Of a stretch of 64,000 bases of DNA, positions 21,016 to 32,092 are shown one piece after another. Numbering within the stretch: the first letter of the stretch is position 1; each line of letters begins with the position of its first letter. This DNA comes from Cladophialophora immunda. Lineage: Eukaryota > Ascomycota > Eurotiomycetes > Chaetothyriales > Herpotrichiellaceae. The notes under the pieces were generated by a model. The model did not search any database. It had not been told where the DNA came from and saw only the letters and a program-made list of their open reading frames with translations. A program made the position numbers and the translations under genes. The stretch spans positions 4,610,485 to 4,674,484 of the forward strand of contig NW_015622542.1 of NCBI RefSeq assembly GCF_000835495.1, read 5' to 3'.

Positions 21016-22374
21016 ATGACAGACACACCACCGGACAACAATAATCAGAACCAGCAGATCACGCAGGCGGCCATAGAGCCAGACGTAAGTTCGATCCATG
21101 CTCTGCTCCAGGAGTTTTTGCTGAACCGCGCGATATTGCAGTCGCCGCCGGAAGACGAAGGTTTTGCAGAATCGAGGTGATTTGGCCGAGCCAGCCTTCA
21201 ATCTCCCATATCATATCGCTGACGGAAAAAACCCTTCAAAAGCACGTCTAGTTACTGTACCTCGATCCGGTCGGAGATCAGGAACGGGCGGATTGAGAAT
21301 GGTCGTGTATATGCCGCGTACGGACGAAATGGTAATATGCATATTAGTCCCCAACTCCCCTTCCGAAGACTTTTTAACGTGGATTATTAGAATATGGCTT
21401 GCCCGTTGACGATTACGAGCTGGACCGGATCGACATGAACCACGAAAAGTACACTCTGCTGCAGAACAACAAGCTATTTCTTGCCCCGTTGCCTCCGAAT
21501 CCCCAGAAGATGTTAGATATTGGCACCGGCACAGGTACTTACTTCTAACTTGCAATCCACGAAACCCGAAGCTCGAGAAGAGAGGTTCTGACACAGTAGT
21601 AAGGAATCTTTGCCATCTACCTCGCCGACATGTTCCCGTCGGCCATAGTCCTCGGAACGGATATTTCGCCCATCCAACCCCCATGGTTAGCGTTTTTCCT
21701 GGTTCAATCGAAGAGGTTCAAAGAGGCTGATGAGAAACAAATAGGGTCCCTCCCAATTGCCAGTTCGAAATTGATGATGCAGAAGAAGATTGGCTGTATC
21801 CCGAAAACTCATTCGATTATATCCATGGCCGAGATCTCTACCACTCGATTCGCGATTGGCCCAGGCTCATCGGGCAGGCGTACAGGTGAGCAGCAGTTCC
21901 AAAGCAAACCCGAAAAAGCGGCCTAAACTAATTAACACCGGTTCCAGCCACCTCAAGCCGGGAGGGTACCTCGAACTTGCCTGCGTGTGGCCAGTGCCCA
22001 AGAGCGATGACGGCACCTTGCCCAAGGAAGGATCAGCGTACGTCGAGGTGTGCGACACGTTCCAAGAGATCGCGGCTCGGATCGGGGCCGCGCCTGACGC
22101 TCCTTGGAGCTACAGGTCGTGGATGGCCGAGGCCGGTTTCCAGAACATCCACGAGCACATCTTCAAAATCCCCACCTCTCCGTGGGCTCGGGATCCGAGG
22201 TTAAAGAAGGTCGGTGCGTTGGAGCTGGTGAATGTCATGGAAGGCGCGCAGGCATTCTTGCTTCGGGGCTATACAGCGAACCTGGGCAAAACGCGAGAGG
22301 AATTGGAGGTCTTGCTGGCGCAGATGAGGAAGGAGCTTGTGAACCAACGGTTTCACAGCTATGTTTCATTGTAG
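21016..22374 (+). CDS. LaeA-like SAM-dependent methyltransferase
   Basis: Seven short exons: 21016-21084, 21142-21176, 21243-21331, 21391-21534, 21604-21685, 21745-21885 and 21948-22374, giving 328 residues. Most are too short to appear as ORFs. The joined protein shows the family pattern in order: an acidic Ser-rich N-terminus (PPEDEGFAESSTSSY), RIENGRVYAAYGRNEYGLPVDDYELDRIDM, a SAM loop LDIGTGTG at 106-113, [39 protein letters not shown] and HLKPGGYLEL. Every exon junction preserves the frame, so the gene looks intact. LaeA relatives regulate or modify secondary metabolism; this divergent paralogue is more likely a small-molecule methyltransferase or cluster regulator than LaeA itself. It shares an 810-bp promoter with an O-methyltransferase gene. 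Confidence 0.87.
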
Positions 22375-22789
22375 GGAAAACCCCCGTTCCTTCCCCCGGT
22401 GTGGAAAGGATCCAAAAGCTAATCCGATCTCTAGCGTTGTCGTATACGGGCAGAAGCCGGAGGCGTCATGACCGCGGTATGGTAGGGCAACGGAACTTGT
22501 ACCGCAGGATTTGACTAGGTAGTCAATGGACGCTGTTATGACTTTACTAACTAAAGCAATAGTTGCGACAGCAACACAACCGCCTAGGAGGAACTCATTT
22601 TTAGGATCCTTTATTACTGGCCGACACAATGTAGCTGTTCGAGGGAGAGAAAAGAACAAATAGTATGGAGGGAGATGTGCGCTCGAGGCACATGAACGAA
22701 TCAACAAGATGACAACGAGGTCAGCTAGCTATAGGCCACCCTGTGATCCTATAAAATCTGTCCACCTCGACTCATGTTCGAGCAAACAG
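22375..22789. other. Intergenic region
   Basis: About 415 bp between the LaeA-like gene and the NLR remnant. It should hold the missing N-terminal part of the NLR gene if that were intact, but I find no trace of it. Confidence 0.5.
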
Positions 22790-23703
22790 AGCTCTCATAT
22801 TGTCAAGGTATGGCATTGTCCTTCTGGGCACGCCCCAACAGGGAAGTAAGGTGGCTTCTCTAGCAAAGAGAGGGGCCCGCGCTGCGTCTGTCTTCATCAC
22901 AACGAAAACATCCATACTCTCTAGCATTGAGGAAGATTCTTCTTGGTTGGATGACCAATCGACAGATTTTCTTCCCTTGATGGAGCGTTTTGAGATGGTA
23001 TTCTGCTACGAAGAATATGATACAGTAATTCTAGGCAAACATATGTTGGTGAGTGGTCGTGGGGAGATACGACTCTAGACGTACGTGAGCAATTATACTA
23101 AGTGAATCCAGATTGTGCCCCAGCACTCAGCAGCATTACCAGGCGCAGCGGACGTACAAGTCATCTCTATCCCCAGTAATCACAGTAACATGGCCAAGTT
23201 CCTGTCAGAGAACGACTCGGGGTTCAAATCAGTGTACAGAAGTCTTCAGTCAATGCGGGCAAAGGCGAATGCAAAAGTGCAAGACAATTGGTGGCGGTGG
23301 GAGTATTCCAACAGTCAGTAGTGACATCGACTTCTTCTAGGATGAGCCCCATGGGGTGCCAAGATAGTGCCAGAAATCCATGAGAAGATCAAAATAAGAA
23401 AAGTCTCTGCCTTTGTTGGTTGTAAAGTCTATGTACCGAGACAGTTTCGACCAGGGGGTCCAGATTCGGAACCCGAATCGATGATCGCTTTCATCCATGC
23501 GAGCTGGACGAAAAGAGGCGACGACGATGCCTTCAGCCTTCATTCTTTGGGGCATGGGCGGCATTGGCAAGACACAACTCGCTTTCCACTACGCTCAAGA
23601 ACAGTCCGGCTATTATGGTTCTCAGCTGTGGATCGACGGCACAACAGAACGGACTCTTTCCAGTGGTTACAAAGAGATCGCGAGTGAGCTTGTCCTAAAA
23701 AGG
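22790..23703 (+). pseudogene. NLR pseudogene: alpha/beta-hydrolase-like N-terminus plus start of NB-ARC
   Basis: A remnant of a fungal NLR. It opens abruptly at SRYGIVLLGTPQQGSKVA, the middle of the serine-hydrolase-like (SERAC1/DUF676-type) domain that precedes NB-ARC in many fungal NLRs; the upstream catalytic half is gone and no ATG is present. After an intron (about 23050-23111) it continues as IVPQHSAALPGAADVQVISI and NHSNMAKFLSENDSGFKSVY, again typical. The NB-ARC P-loop FILWGMGGIGKTQLAFHYAQ lies in another frame reached only past stop codons and a probable frameshift near 23340-23500. Coding similarity ends at KEIASELVLK, where the repeat at 23705 begins. All ARC, sensor and repeat domains are missing. 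Expression would give no functional receptor. Confidence 0.72.
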
Positions 23704-23704
23704 G

Positions 23705-23915
23705 GTAACGGAGCACCGGGGGAGCAGCGCGCCCGAGCACTGGGCGAGCCATAGGGAGCGCTGTGTGACACCCGTTCGCAGCAGTCAGTTTGGACTTGGG
23801 GTCCCCTTTGGGGCCTCGGCCACAGTTGCCCAGCTGTGAACCCTCATTCATTGCAGCCAAGCCTGGCCGTAGAGGAGTTAGGGGCGTTAATCTATTAGAC
23901 ATGATCTCGGTTACA
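23705..23915 (+). repeat. LTR-like repeat, copy B, truncating the NLR remnant
   Basis: Non-coding DNA of about 211 bp starts GTAACGGAGCACC and ends CTCGGTTACA, so GTAAC/GTTAC form a short terminal inverted pair as in many fungal LTRs. It shares GTAACGGAGCAYCGGG and GCCCGAGCACTGGGYGAGCCA with copy A near 15 kb. Flanks (AAAGG left, ATCCC right) show no target-site duplication, so it may be one LTR of a lost element or an old solo LTR. It interrupts the NLR frame immediately after LVLK. Confidence 0.55.
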
Positions 23916-24317
23916 ATCCCCCTTCTTGACACTTGATCGGCTCAGTAAGATTCGGTGGCGATAAGCTTGACTGGACTTAGCTGTAGCCTTTACGCTTGTC
24001 TCTTCAAGGCTTGTTTATCACGCTTAAGGAGCTTCTGTGCGCTCTCTCTTGAACGCCATCCAATTCTTCCCAAGCCACGCCTGGACCGGCACAAGCTGGA
24101 TCGTCGCAGGCGTTCACGGGGTACAACGGCTTTGATCAGCAACGATGGGCGATTCCTAACGACGACCGACAGCATGCTTCTCCCCAGGTTTGTGTCATAT
24201 ATTCACGCGTTCGGTGTGCCCACTCTTTACGTACTCCTTCCTACTGTCAGATTGTGAACAGAACACTCCTTGTTGGTCATTTTCCGTCACTCACCTAAGC
24301 CACTCATTATAAGAGCA
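23916..24317. other. Intergenic region after the repeat
   Basis: 402 bp with no gene, no reverse-transcriptase coding and no NLR continuation that I can recognise. It leads into the surface-protein gene. Confidence 0.5.
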
Positions 24318-26031
24318 ATGCACTCTTTCACTTCACTCACTTCCTGCATCGCACTAATCTCATTATTAGCGGAACGCTCTTCAGCCGATTGGGCAGGCGA
24401 AGGACAATGCACAATCGTTACTGAAACAGTTTCCGGTCAATGGACGTGGATACCGCAAGATTCAGCACCGTCAGAGGGAGCAAATGGTCACGACTGGAAC
24501 GGCCACACGTCGGTCAATGCAACACTCACCGACAAACCACCCTCTTTACCACATACTCATGGTAGTCCGAAAGCTGCACAGACCGAAGGCCTAACAGGAC
24601 AAGACTGGCCACATCCATCTGGTCTCGCAACTGGAACGTCGGTAACAGCTGCTTCAGATACCACCGATATCGAAACAGAGTCACCTTTTGCATGGGAAGA
24701 TTGGTCGACACCAGCTGACCCAGCGTCTACAAGTGCCGAGACCTGGGATGACTGGTTCTCCCCCAGTGATGCAGCTTATACAAGGACGGAAACATGGGGC
24801 GACTGGAGCACCAGTGTCGAAAGCTTAGGATCAAGAACCAAACCTGCCATGCCTCTTCATTCGACTACACACAGCAGCAGCCTTAACCATTTTTTGACCA
24901 CCCGAACGCGCACAAATTCCGGCGCACGTTCTTCCCATACAGGCTCGGAGAGTTGGACAAGTACTTGGACGACCACGGTCACTGTAGAGATATCCACTCC
25001 CACACCTTCGACAAGAAGTACGCCGTCGCAGCCCTCGAACAGCTATTCCCACTCAGGACACTCAACGTCTAATAGCCCCGCGCCATCTTATGTGCACACG
25101 AGGACGTACTCGACGTCGACAAGTTCTAGGCCGAGAAGCTCCAGTTTTTCAACCAGTTCCACAACCTCGAGCTCGCCGACTTCTTCGACTCCCCGCTCTA
25201 CGTCTCCCAGCAGCTCTAGCAGCTCCAGCTCTACGACCAGCGTCAGCACCACGTCTAGCTCCACCACTCCAAGCAGTTCCACGACCACGACCACTTCTTC
25301 GACAACCACCACCACTACACCTACGATTACCACGACGACTCCTAGCTCAACGACCACAACGTCTACGACCCCAACCACAAGTAGCACTCTATCGACCACG
25401 ACATTCACTACTACCTCAACTACTACCTCCTCAACTCTATCAGTAAGCCTCCTATTTCTTTTCTGCGATATTCTAAGCTAACTTGAGTCAGACAACAACT
25501 ACCACAACAACCACCCCAGAAATCTTCCCTATCCGACCAACTGGCCCTTGTGGTCCCTATGTCGGCGGGATATGCTGCGACGAACCCCCTTGCCCTGACT
25601 GCGTCTCCGATGGCGACCTATGTGTCCTGGATTCCGAATGCTGCAATGTCGGGTCGACCTGTGAAAATGGCAATGCAGATGGCTACGGCACATGTCTCCC
25701 ACCTACTCCCACACCCCCGCAGACGACTGGTGCTTGTCCCACGGGTGTCCAAGCGGGCCCAACGACCGCAGCAGGATCTCGGGGCTGCACCTACGACGTC
25801 CTCTGTGGCAGGTCCATCACAGCGCTGGCGGCCTATGCCGACACCGTATCCACCGACTTTGACGCCTGCCTGACATTCTGCGACGACAATGCTTGCTACG
25901 CACTGGAATATCACGAAGACACTGGCGTATGCATCCTATATGACAGCAGCTCTCAGGCGACGGCTACAAAGGCGAGTGGCACCGACGAGGCGGCCACGCT
26001 TGTCTCGTGTGGGCCGGCAGAAACCAGTTGA
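24318..26031 (+). CDS. Secreted mucin-like cell-surface protein with Cys-rich C-terminus
   Basis: Two exons, 24318-25442 and 25492-26031 (49-nt intron, GTAAGC..CAG, phase 0), give 554 residues. The ATG at 24318 is followed by a signal peptide (MHSFTSLTSCIALISLLAERSSA). Residues 30-180 contain Trp-rich spaced motifs (WEDWSTPADP, WDDWFSPSDA, WGDWSTSVES), an imperfect tandem of about 20 residues. From about 190 to 390 the protein is almost pure Ser/Thr, a heavily O-glycosylated stalk. Two Cys-rich modules follow: GICCDEPPCPDCVSDGDLC..CC (knottin-like) and a PAN/apple-like module from CTYDVLCGRS to CILYDS. No GPI signal is seen. It is probably secreted or wall-attached, perhaps in adhesion or carbohydrate binding. 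The exact family is not recognised. Confidence 0.82.
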
Positions 26032-26519
26032 AACCTCAACTTTACTCACCACTTCACGCCATCAGCCAGCTGCGATGTGACTGCGCCAAAGACCTCTTGA
26101 ATGCCCTCGTTTGAGCAGCGGCGAATACACCCATAGACTTCTTTCAACACTGCTCCCATGAAACGATTACATAACAAGCAACACAGCTTCTGACTGCCTG
26201 GCTCTGACACCTGGAGGGATACCCCTCCGCCTCCTGGGATAGTGTGATATCTTTGTTCTTAGCTTTTCGTTCGAAAGTGAAAGTCGTCAGCTGTTCTGGT
26301 TAAACAAGGCTCCCCTCTTCAAGACTCTGGCTAAAAAAAAAAACATGTCTCACTATTTCTATCCGGAGAGAACGAATAATACGATCATCTCGAGAGAAGG
26401 AAGGTTGAGTTCGGAATATATGGCTGCAAATAAAGAGTACGGCGGCTACCCAGCAGCACCGCCCGGGGGATTGTTCGCAAAATTGACAACGCTATTAATC
26501 TCCTAAAGGGGATGAAATG
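26032..26519. other. Intergenic region
   Basis: 488 bp with a poly-A run near 26330 and no recognisable gene. Confidence 0.5.
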
Positions 26520-27086
26520 TTAACATCCCTTTTTTCCACCCTGAAGTCCGGTCAGGGGAATTTCGAAACTTACCGCTTGGCTTTTCCCTTGCCTCTGAAG
26601 ACTGCTTACCAGCTGACTATTGACTGTTTTCTCGATCTGGGCGTCCGACTGAGGAGATGTTGATGCCTGATTTCCCCCTGTGGGCTGAGGGTGTGACTGC
26701 GACTGTTGGATATGGGAGTCAGGTCGAGGCCACGGTGTTTTGGAAGAATGATTCGCGCTCATTCCATTCGAGCCTGTCCCTCCACCTGAAGAAGCTGAAT
26801 GACCTTGCGCTCCCATATGCTGGCTTCCATCTGCCGCCCCTTGAGCGCCATGGTACTGATGCATTTGCTCGTCGTCCTCGTACCCACCTTGTCCGTCGTG
26901 CATGTACATCTCATCCTCTTCCAGCGGGGTTTCATAGTAATCCTCCTCGCCCATCTGTTCCTCTTCGTCCGGATTCTCCATGTACTCGTGCTCATCCTGC
27001 GTGTTCTCGTCCCACTCCATCTCGAGACTTTCCTCTCCTTTGGTGTTGTGGAGCTTCGTATACTGCTTTTCTGAGACAATTAACAA
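26520..27086 (-). CDS. Possible acidic, low-complexity protein exon, unknown
   Basis: An open frame of 188 codons on the minus strand with striking composition: an Asp/Glu/Tyr/Met-rich half (DEEEQMGEEDYYETPLEEDE) followed by a Gly/Ser/Gln/His-rich half. The first codon of the frame is TTG, and the frame stays open upstream to a TAG near 27150 without an ATG, so if real it is a 3' exon whose first exon I could not place (an ATG at about 27110 is in another frame). No family recognised. The acidic composition is unlikely as the shadow of another gene because no gene is visible on the opposite strand. Confidence 0.35.
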   Translation of the reverse strand: MLIVSEKQYTKLHNTKGEESLEMEWDENTQDEHEYMENPDEEEQMGEEDYYETPLEEDEMYMHDGQGGYEDDEQMHQYHGAQGAADGSQHMGAQGHSASSGGGTGSNGMSANHSSKTPWPRPDSHIQQSQSHPQPTGGNQASTSPQSDAQIEKTVNSQLVSSLQRQGKSQAVSFEIPLTGLQGGKKGC

Positions 27087-28540
27087 TCCTTTCCCTTCGT
27101 CAAGGTCATGTAAGGGAGATCTGAACAGTGAACAGGCCCCTTTCTATGCAGGAAATCACTCTGCGGTCTTGTGAGGTGATCTGTAGGTATATAAGACTTG
27201 ATTTAACCAGTATCACCGGCTTCCGGACAATATCCGGAAATGCAACCACGTCAGCACCGTAAGTCGGATATATATATAGGAATGTATGCACTTTCGCGGG
27301 AGCTAATGGAGGGCGTGTAATCAGTATGTATAACAGCGGCCCGTCAGCGGCAACGAGGAATTCGAACGATATGGGGGAAATGTTCTGAGCGGAAGCTTCA
27401 TGCCCCAAGCAAACGTTTCGCGACGAACGAATCATCCCAACCGCATCGAGTTTTCCTTCACCCTCCCTCATGTAGTCAGCTAAGGCTCTTCGAGGAAGTG
27501 ATTTTGACGAGTAAGGCCGAGGAAATGGCGAGCTCCTTTAATCACAAATAGTTTATTTGCATCATATGTTCGATGTGGGCGTGTGATGGTGCTATCACAA
27601 ACTAGATAGCTTATGTTGTCCTCAAAAATATGGCCAGGAAATTCTGCCACAGCCCCCTTGGGTAACCGTAATAATCCAGTTAGGGCCAGGCACCCTCAGA
27701 GAAAAGGGATGACAAGCAATAGGGTCCATGTCGAGGTTGCCAGGAAGTTTCGAAAGCAGCAACGGTGAGTTGTAGTCGTTACCCAAGAACTACGCAATAG
27801 TTGCAGCGCTGCCCTAGATAAGGCTCCCTCTTTGGAATGCTAGGAGATATTATGTTCCGTTAATTTTGCAGGGAACTATCTCGCTGCTGAACATTCCTAG
27901 ATGAAGCACGTGTCCACCCTGAAGAGTGTTGTAGCCCATCTTTCTGCGCCTGCACCTTACAGAATTCGATATTAGCATACCCTCTCTTGCTCTTGCCTGA
28001 TCCACTCTTCAGATCGCTGAAAGGAACCTCGTCATCGTCGTTCGGCTGCCATCCATGTGACAGAATCGAATAGCGCGGAATATCGTCGATTAAGGTCTTT
28101 AGTCAGAGTCAATTTACCCCGACCTACCGAAGACGCATCGCCAGGACACACTACCCGCGACACGTGGAGAGCTTGTGCTCGGTCGCTGGGTCCGCTGATG
28201 AGGGTCGGCGTCAAGGGGGACGTTGGGTGAGGCTGAGTAGGAGTGGCCTTGCGGAGCAAGATTATTGCGGTTAGAATGCTCGGAGGAGGGTTCGTGATGA
28301 AGATCTGCCAGGTATCCTCATATATATATATATATATATACACCGCACGCAGCTACATGATGAGTTTGCTAGGGTATTATATCCGGAAAGATATCTGTTG
28401 AAGGCTCGACTAAGGGGGGGCTGATCAGGCTGAAGTGTCTCTTTGCTGTGTCAGGGTGATCCCCCCGAGCTTGCTCTTCTGCAAACGATAACGGTGTCAA
28501 CTCTGTCAAATCGATCCCGCTCGCACACGTAAGCTACCCC
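27087..28540. other. Intergenic region with a TA microsatellite
   Basis: About 1.45 kb without a supported gene. A (TA)n run occupies 28320-28341. Short ORFs on both strands lack coding character. Confidence 0.5.
28320..28341. repeat. (TA)n microsatellite
   Basis: Eleven consecutive TA-type dinucleotides in intergenic DNA, 200 bp past the 3' end of the carboxypeptidase gene. Confidence 0.85.
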
Positions 28541-30538
28541 TCACAGCGCGTCGATCCGCCCCAGCAGCCACTGCAGGTGCCGATAGGAGCTCCGGGGCTG
28601 GAACTGAGGCTGCATGTGCCCGCTGAGATAGGTCTCGGCCCACATCAGCCCGCGCTCGAAGTGCTGCACGCCCATCACGCCCTGGTGGAAGTCCAGCCCG
28701 TCGAAGCCGCTGTCGGTGAAGACCTGCTGGTACTGGACGTCCGGGATGGTGATGACGATGGGCTTGGACGGCGCCGTCTGGAACCCCAGCTGGCCGTTCC
28801 AGGTCATGTTCTGGATCGCGAGCATGGTCCCGTTCAGGAGCAGGTCCATGTCCAGTGCACCGTTGGACCTACGTAGGAGTTAGCTCGCCGTATGATCTAT
28901 GACCATAGATGTAAGGGTATCAATGAGGCGTGAGAAACGTACACCAAGACTCGGTTTGTCGCTTCAATGACTCTGGGGAGGACAGCTTGGATCGGGTCGA
29001 GGCTCAGATCCCCCAGGTCTTGTGGTCCGCCCTCACCGACGAAGACCGGCCCCGTGCACAGCGTCCAGTCACTGTCCACGGGAACATGCAAGGCCTTCTT
29101 CACGTCGGTGCGGTTGAAATACGGCGGCAGTCCGGGATAGGAATAGATCAGATCACTGGGGAACCCCAGAGGGTCGGAGAGCAGGGGGCACTGCAGGTTC
29201 GGTTCGTAGACGTTGAAGCACGGATTGACGCTGTAGGCGCTATCATACACGAGATCCCACAGGTCGCAGTCCGGGTCGGCCGTCGCATTGAGATACAGCG
29301 CCGGCTGTGTGCCGTTGGGCGGGAACTGCAGGAAGTTCTCGCGGTACTGCGAGTATCCACAGGTCTGGTCGCGCTGGGCGAGATGATCCACGAACGTGTC
29401 GTTGAACCCCATGAAGTTGTTGTTCTGTTGAATGTATGGGTATATCGCTATGGCGTTGAGGTAGTCATAGGAGCCGATGCACGGATCGTAGACCAAAGCA
29501 CCTAAGACTAAGCATCAAAACCTGTCGAATCTGATACAGAGCTGCGCGGCGGACCGTACCTGAAAGGTTAAAATGCGTAGTATCGTTCTGATCAAGCATC
29601 GCATTCGCGACATACGGGACGTATCGGCCGGCATAGCTCTCGCCCGTGACATATATCTTGTAGTCGCTGATGTTGAAAATCGTCTAGTAGAGCTCAGTCT
29701 GAATGACCGAGTCATGATGTAGGAGCAGTTTGATCGTACCTGGAAGTTGCGAAAGAATTCGATGAATTCAGCCGCAGGCTCTTCCTCATTCGTGGCGGTC
29801 GGCTCGCCTCGTGAGAAGCCCACGCCGATTGGATACTCGACCCAAAGCATGTTCGTCAAGTTCACCCATGAGTAGGGATTGATTCCTGGTGAATACCTGC
29901 TTTTGTTTAGCATCAAGCACTAGTACGGCAAGAGACAGTGATTTAGAAGTCCCAAGGAGTTGTTGCTCAAGCTTTCTGGAGCACGTACTGTCCCCAAGAC
30001 CATTGAATGCGGCCATTCTCTTGAAGAAACCCTTCGAGAGAGCTACAGCCTGTCATCTCGGTGAGCGAAACCTCTCTCTGCACTGTTAATTTCCTAGCCT
30101 TACCTGGACCGCCATTGAACCAAATAGTGATCTCCTCAACTGGTGGCCCCACACGAGGCTGGAAGACGAAAAACATGCCACGGCTGTTATCCGACATGTT
30201 AAGGGGAATAACACCCGAGTACATCTCGGTCATAAAGGTCTTGGGGATGTCGGGCAGAGACTCGACGTAATATTCTACATTGGGCCATCGTGAGCATACC
30301 ATATCTATGTCGTGAAATATGGTAACCTAGGAGCGTGAGACTCACTCTCGGTCGCATTCGTATAGTACAGTCGTTGTGCTGGCGGGGTATCCCTGCCATA
30401 GAGAGACCTGGTTCGCATATCCTCCAGTGCTTTCGCAGTATACCCTCGGTTTCGAGAAACATCACGGCGATGGCCAGAGACGGCGGACAGCAGGAAGGTG
30501 CCGACTAGCAGAAGGATATCCCAGCGCTTGAACATCAT
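28541..30538 (-). CDS. Secreted serine carboxypeptidase, S10 family
   Basis: Seven exons: 30538-30346, 30274-30104, 30049-29989, 29896-29740, 29683-29560, 29501-28943 and 28868-28541, giving 530 residues. A hydrophobic signal peptide follows the tandem ATGs ([20 protein letters not shown]). Family landmarks: [19 protein letters not shown] (oxyanion hole), [22 protein letters not shown] with nucleophile S210, D428 in [13 protein letters not shown], and H506 in SGHMQP. The spacing is complete, so it should be active. It removes C-terminal residues from peptides in acid secretory, vacuolar or extracellular compartments; several N-glycosylation sequons (NMSD, NLTN, NDTT, NRTD) support secretion. 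It ends about 1.5 kb from the unknown acidic frame and lies 1.5 kb upstream of the CAX gene's 3' end. The other S10 gene at 42-44 kb is a distant relative, not a recent duplicate. Confidence 0.92.
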
Positions 30539-32092
30539 GTTCTTCTATTGTGACGAACTGAGCTTGAACGAGAATTGACGTCCGAGTAAAGGTGCAGCTT
30601 CCACCAAATATGAACCGCAACAAGCGAGAGATGTCATCATACCACAATGCTACCCTGTCAGAAGATCTTGTGTAGCACGAACCTTGGAGAGTAGTGCACA
30701 GCTAGAGCAACTCTGATGGCTAGGTCAGGCTCTCGTGCCGACCCAGCCAATGCAGAGACGCCCCTCTTCAGATAGAAGACCAGAGCAAGTCATTGGCCAA
30801 TACCGCGTTGTATTGCCCGCTGGAGCGTCGCGGGAAGCCTGATGCCGATAGCGGTACTGCGGTTACGACAAGCTTGTGTTCGACCCGTTAGGTGGTGCTT
30901 GTTGAATCCCCGAACGACCTTTGCCAGAGCTTGGCAGTGATGAGTGAGCCCTTTGTGTGCGGGACGACGTATTCTTATTGCACAGAGCTGTCGCATAAAG
31001 CTCCGCAGCGGGTTCTCTGGCCTCGACAAGGAAAAGGCGGAGAAGAACAAAGTAGAGTGCCTTGCGACAGCCAATTGGCAGATAACAGGATCGATAGCCG
31101 AAGAGCGGAGTATATCGCATCCTGTCCGCCAAGATTGGCCGGCAGCTCATGGATGTTGCTGCATACTAAGGATTAAGTAGCATTTTTGCCTCTGAATGGG
31201 CGAAGGCGCCGAACAACGTTGGGCCCCAGAAGCCCACAAGCGAGGCAGGAGGATCAAAAATGAAAGATAAGGAATGTACGGGAAGGGTACCTGAATTTGC
31301 CACAAGCCGGGCATCTTTTGTGCTCTCAGCATCGTCACCTGATTCTTGTCAAGCCCGAGATGTCCAAGAGTTGCAGCTCCGGCTACATGTCAATTTTCGA
31401 AGTCAAGGCACACATATAGCCATGGGAACTCGTTCAAGTCGGATCTCGCCCAGGTTGAGAAGCTGGTGCCTTGTCGAGTCCATCAGAGTACGACACTGGC
31501 CGAGGGTACACATCCCTGTCTTATCAGCAAGGTACACCTAGTAATCAGCGAAGCTAACTGTGCAAAGCAAGTTTAGGTGACATTGAGAAACGGTGGGTGG
31601 CCGGATGATGTTGGATTTGGTGGATTGACACGTGACTATCCGCATGAGTCATGATGCCTTGGCAAGTTTGGCTCTTTGAGTCAACATGTTTGTTGTCTTC
31701 AGCCTCGCTCAGCCTTGCATTGTCTCTGAGCCCTCCTTACTTCCTCTTCCCTCGGGTGATTTCCTCCTGGTCCCTCCTCACGCCGTTCCATAAAGCTGAG
31801 CGCCGTTTCAGTTCGATTGGAGCATCGCGGGGACGTCGTCTGACCTCCGTCAATATATATCTGTGGGTGCTACTGTAGCATCGTTATCTTCGTCCCAAAT
31901 GCACCCCTTGGTAAGTCGTCCTTGCCCTCCACTTCTCGTTGCTCAACCAAGGTGCTCTGTATAACACCATCCTATTCAGATATTATCTCTTGTGGCTTCG
32001 AGTAGACGATGCCGTGGTCTTCCGAGCCTGTTACTGCATCAATCATGGCCAATCTGATATCTCTTCCACGCATCGTAGTGGAGCGACCTGAG
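30539..32092. other. Intergenic region
   Basis: 1554 bp between the carboxypeptidase start and the CAX stop. It holds short unsupported ORFs only. ATGCACCCCTTG/GTAAGT near 31910 looks like a start plus donor, but no following exon was found. Confidence 0.5.

Noticed and set aside
23916..24260. Internal region of a retrotransposon after the LTR-like repeat
   Set aside because: No primer-binding site, gag or reverse-transcriptase motif was found in any frame.
28320..28341. TA run as a centromere- or origin-like element
   Set aside because: A simple 22-bp microsatellite; nothing around it supports such a role.
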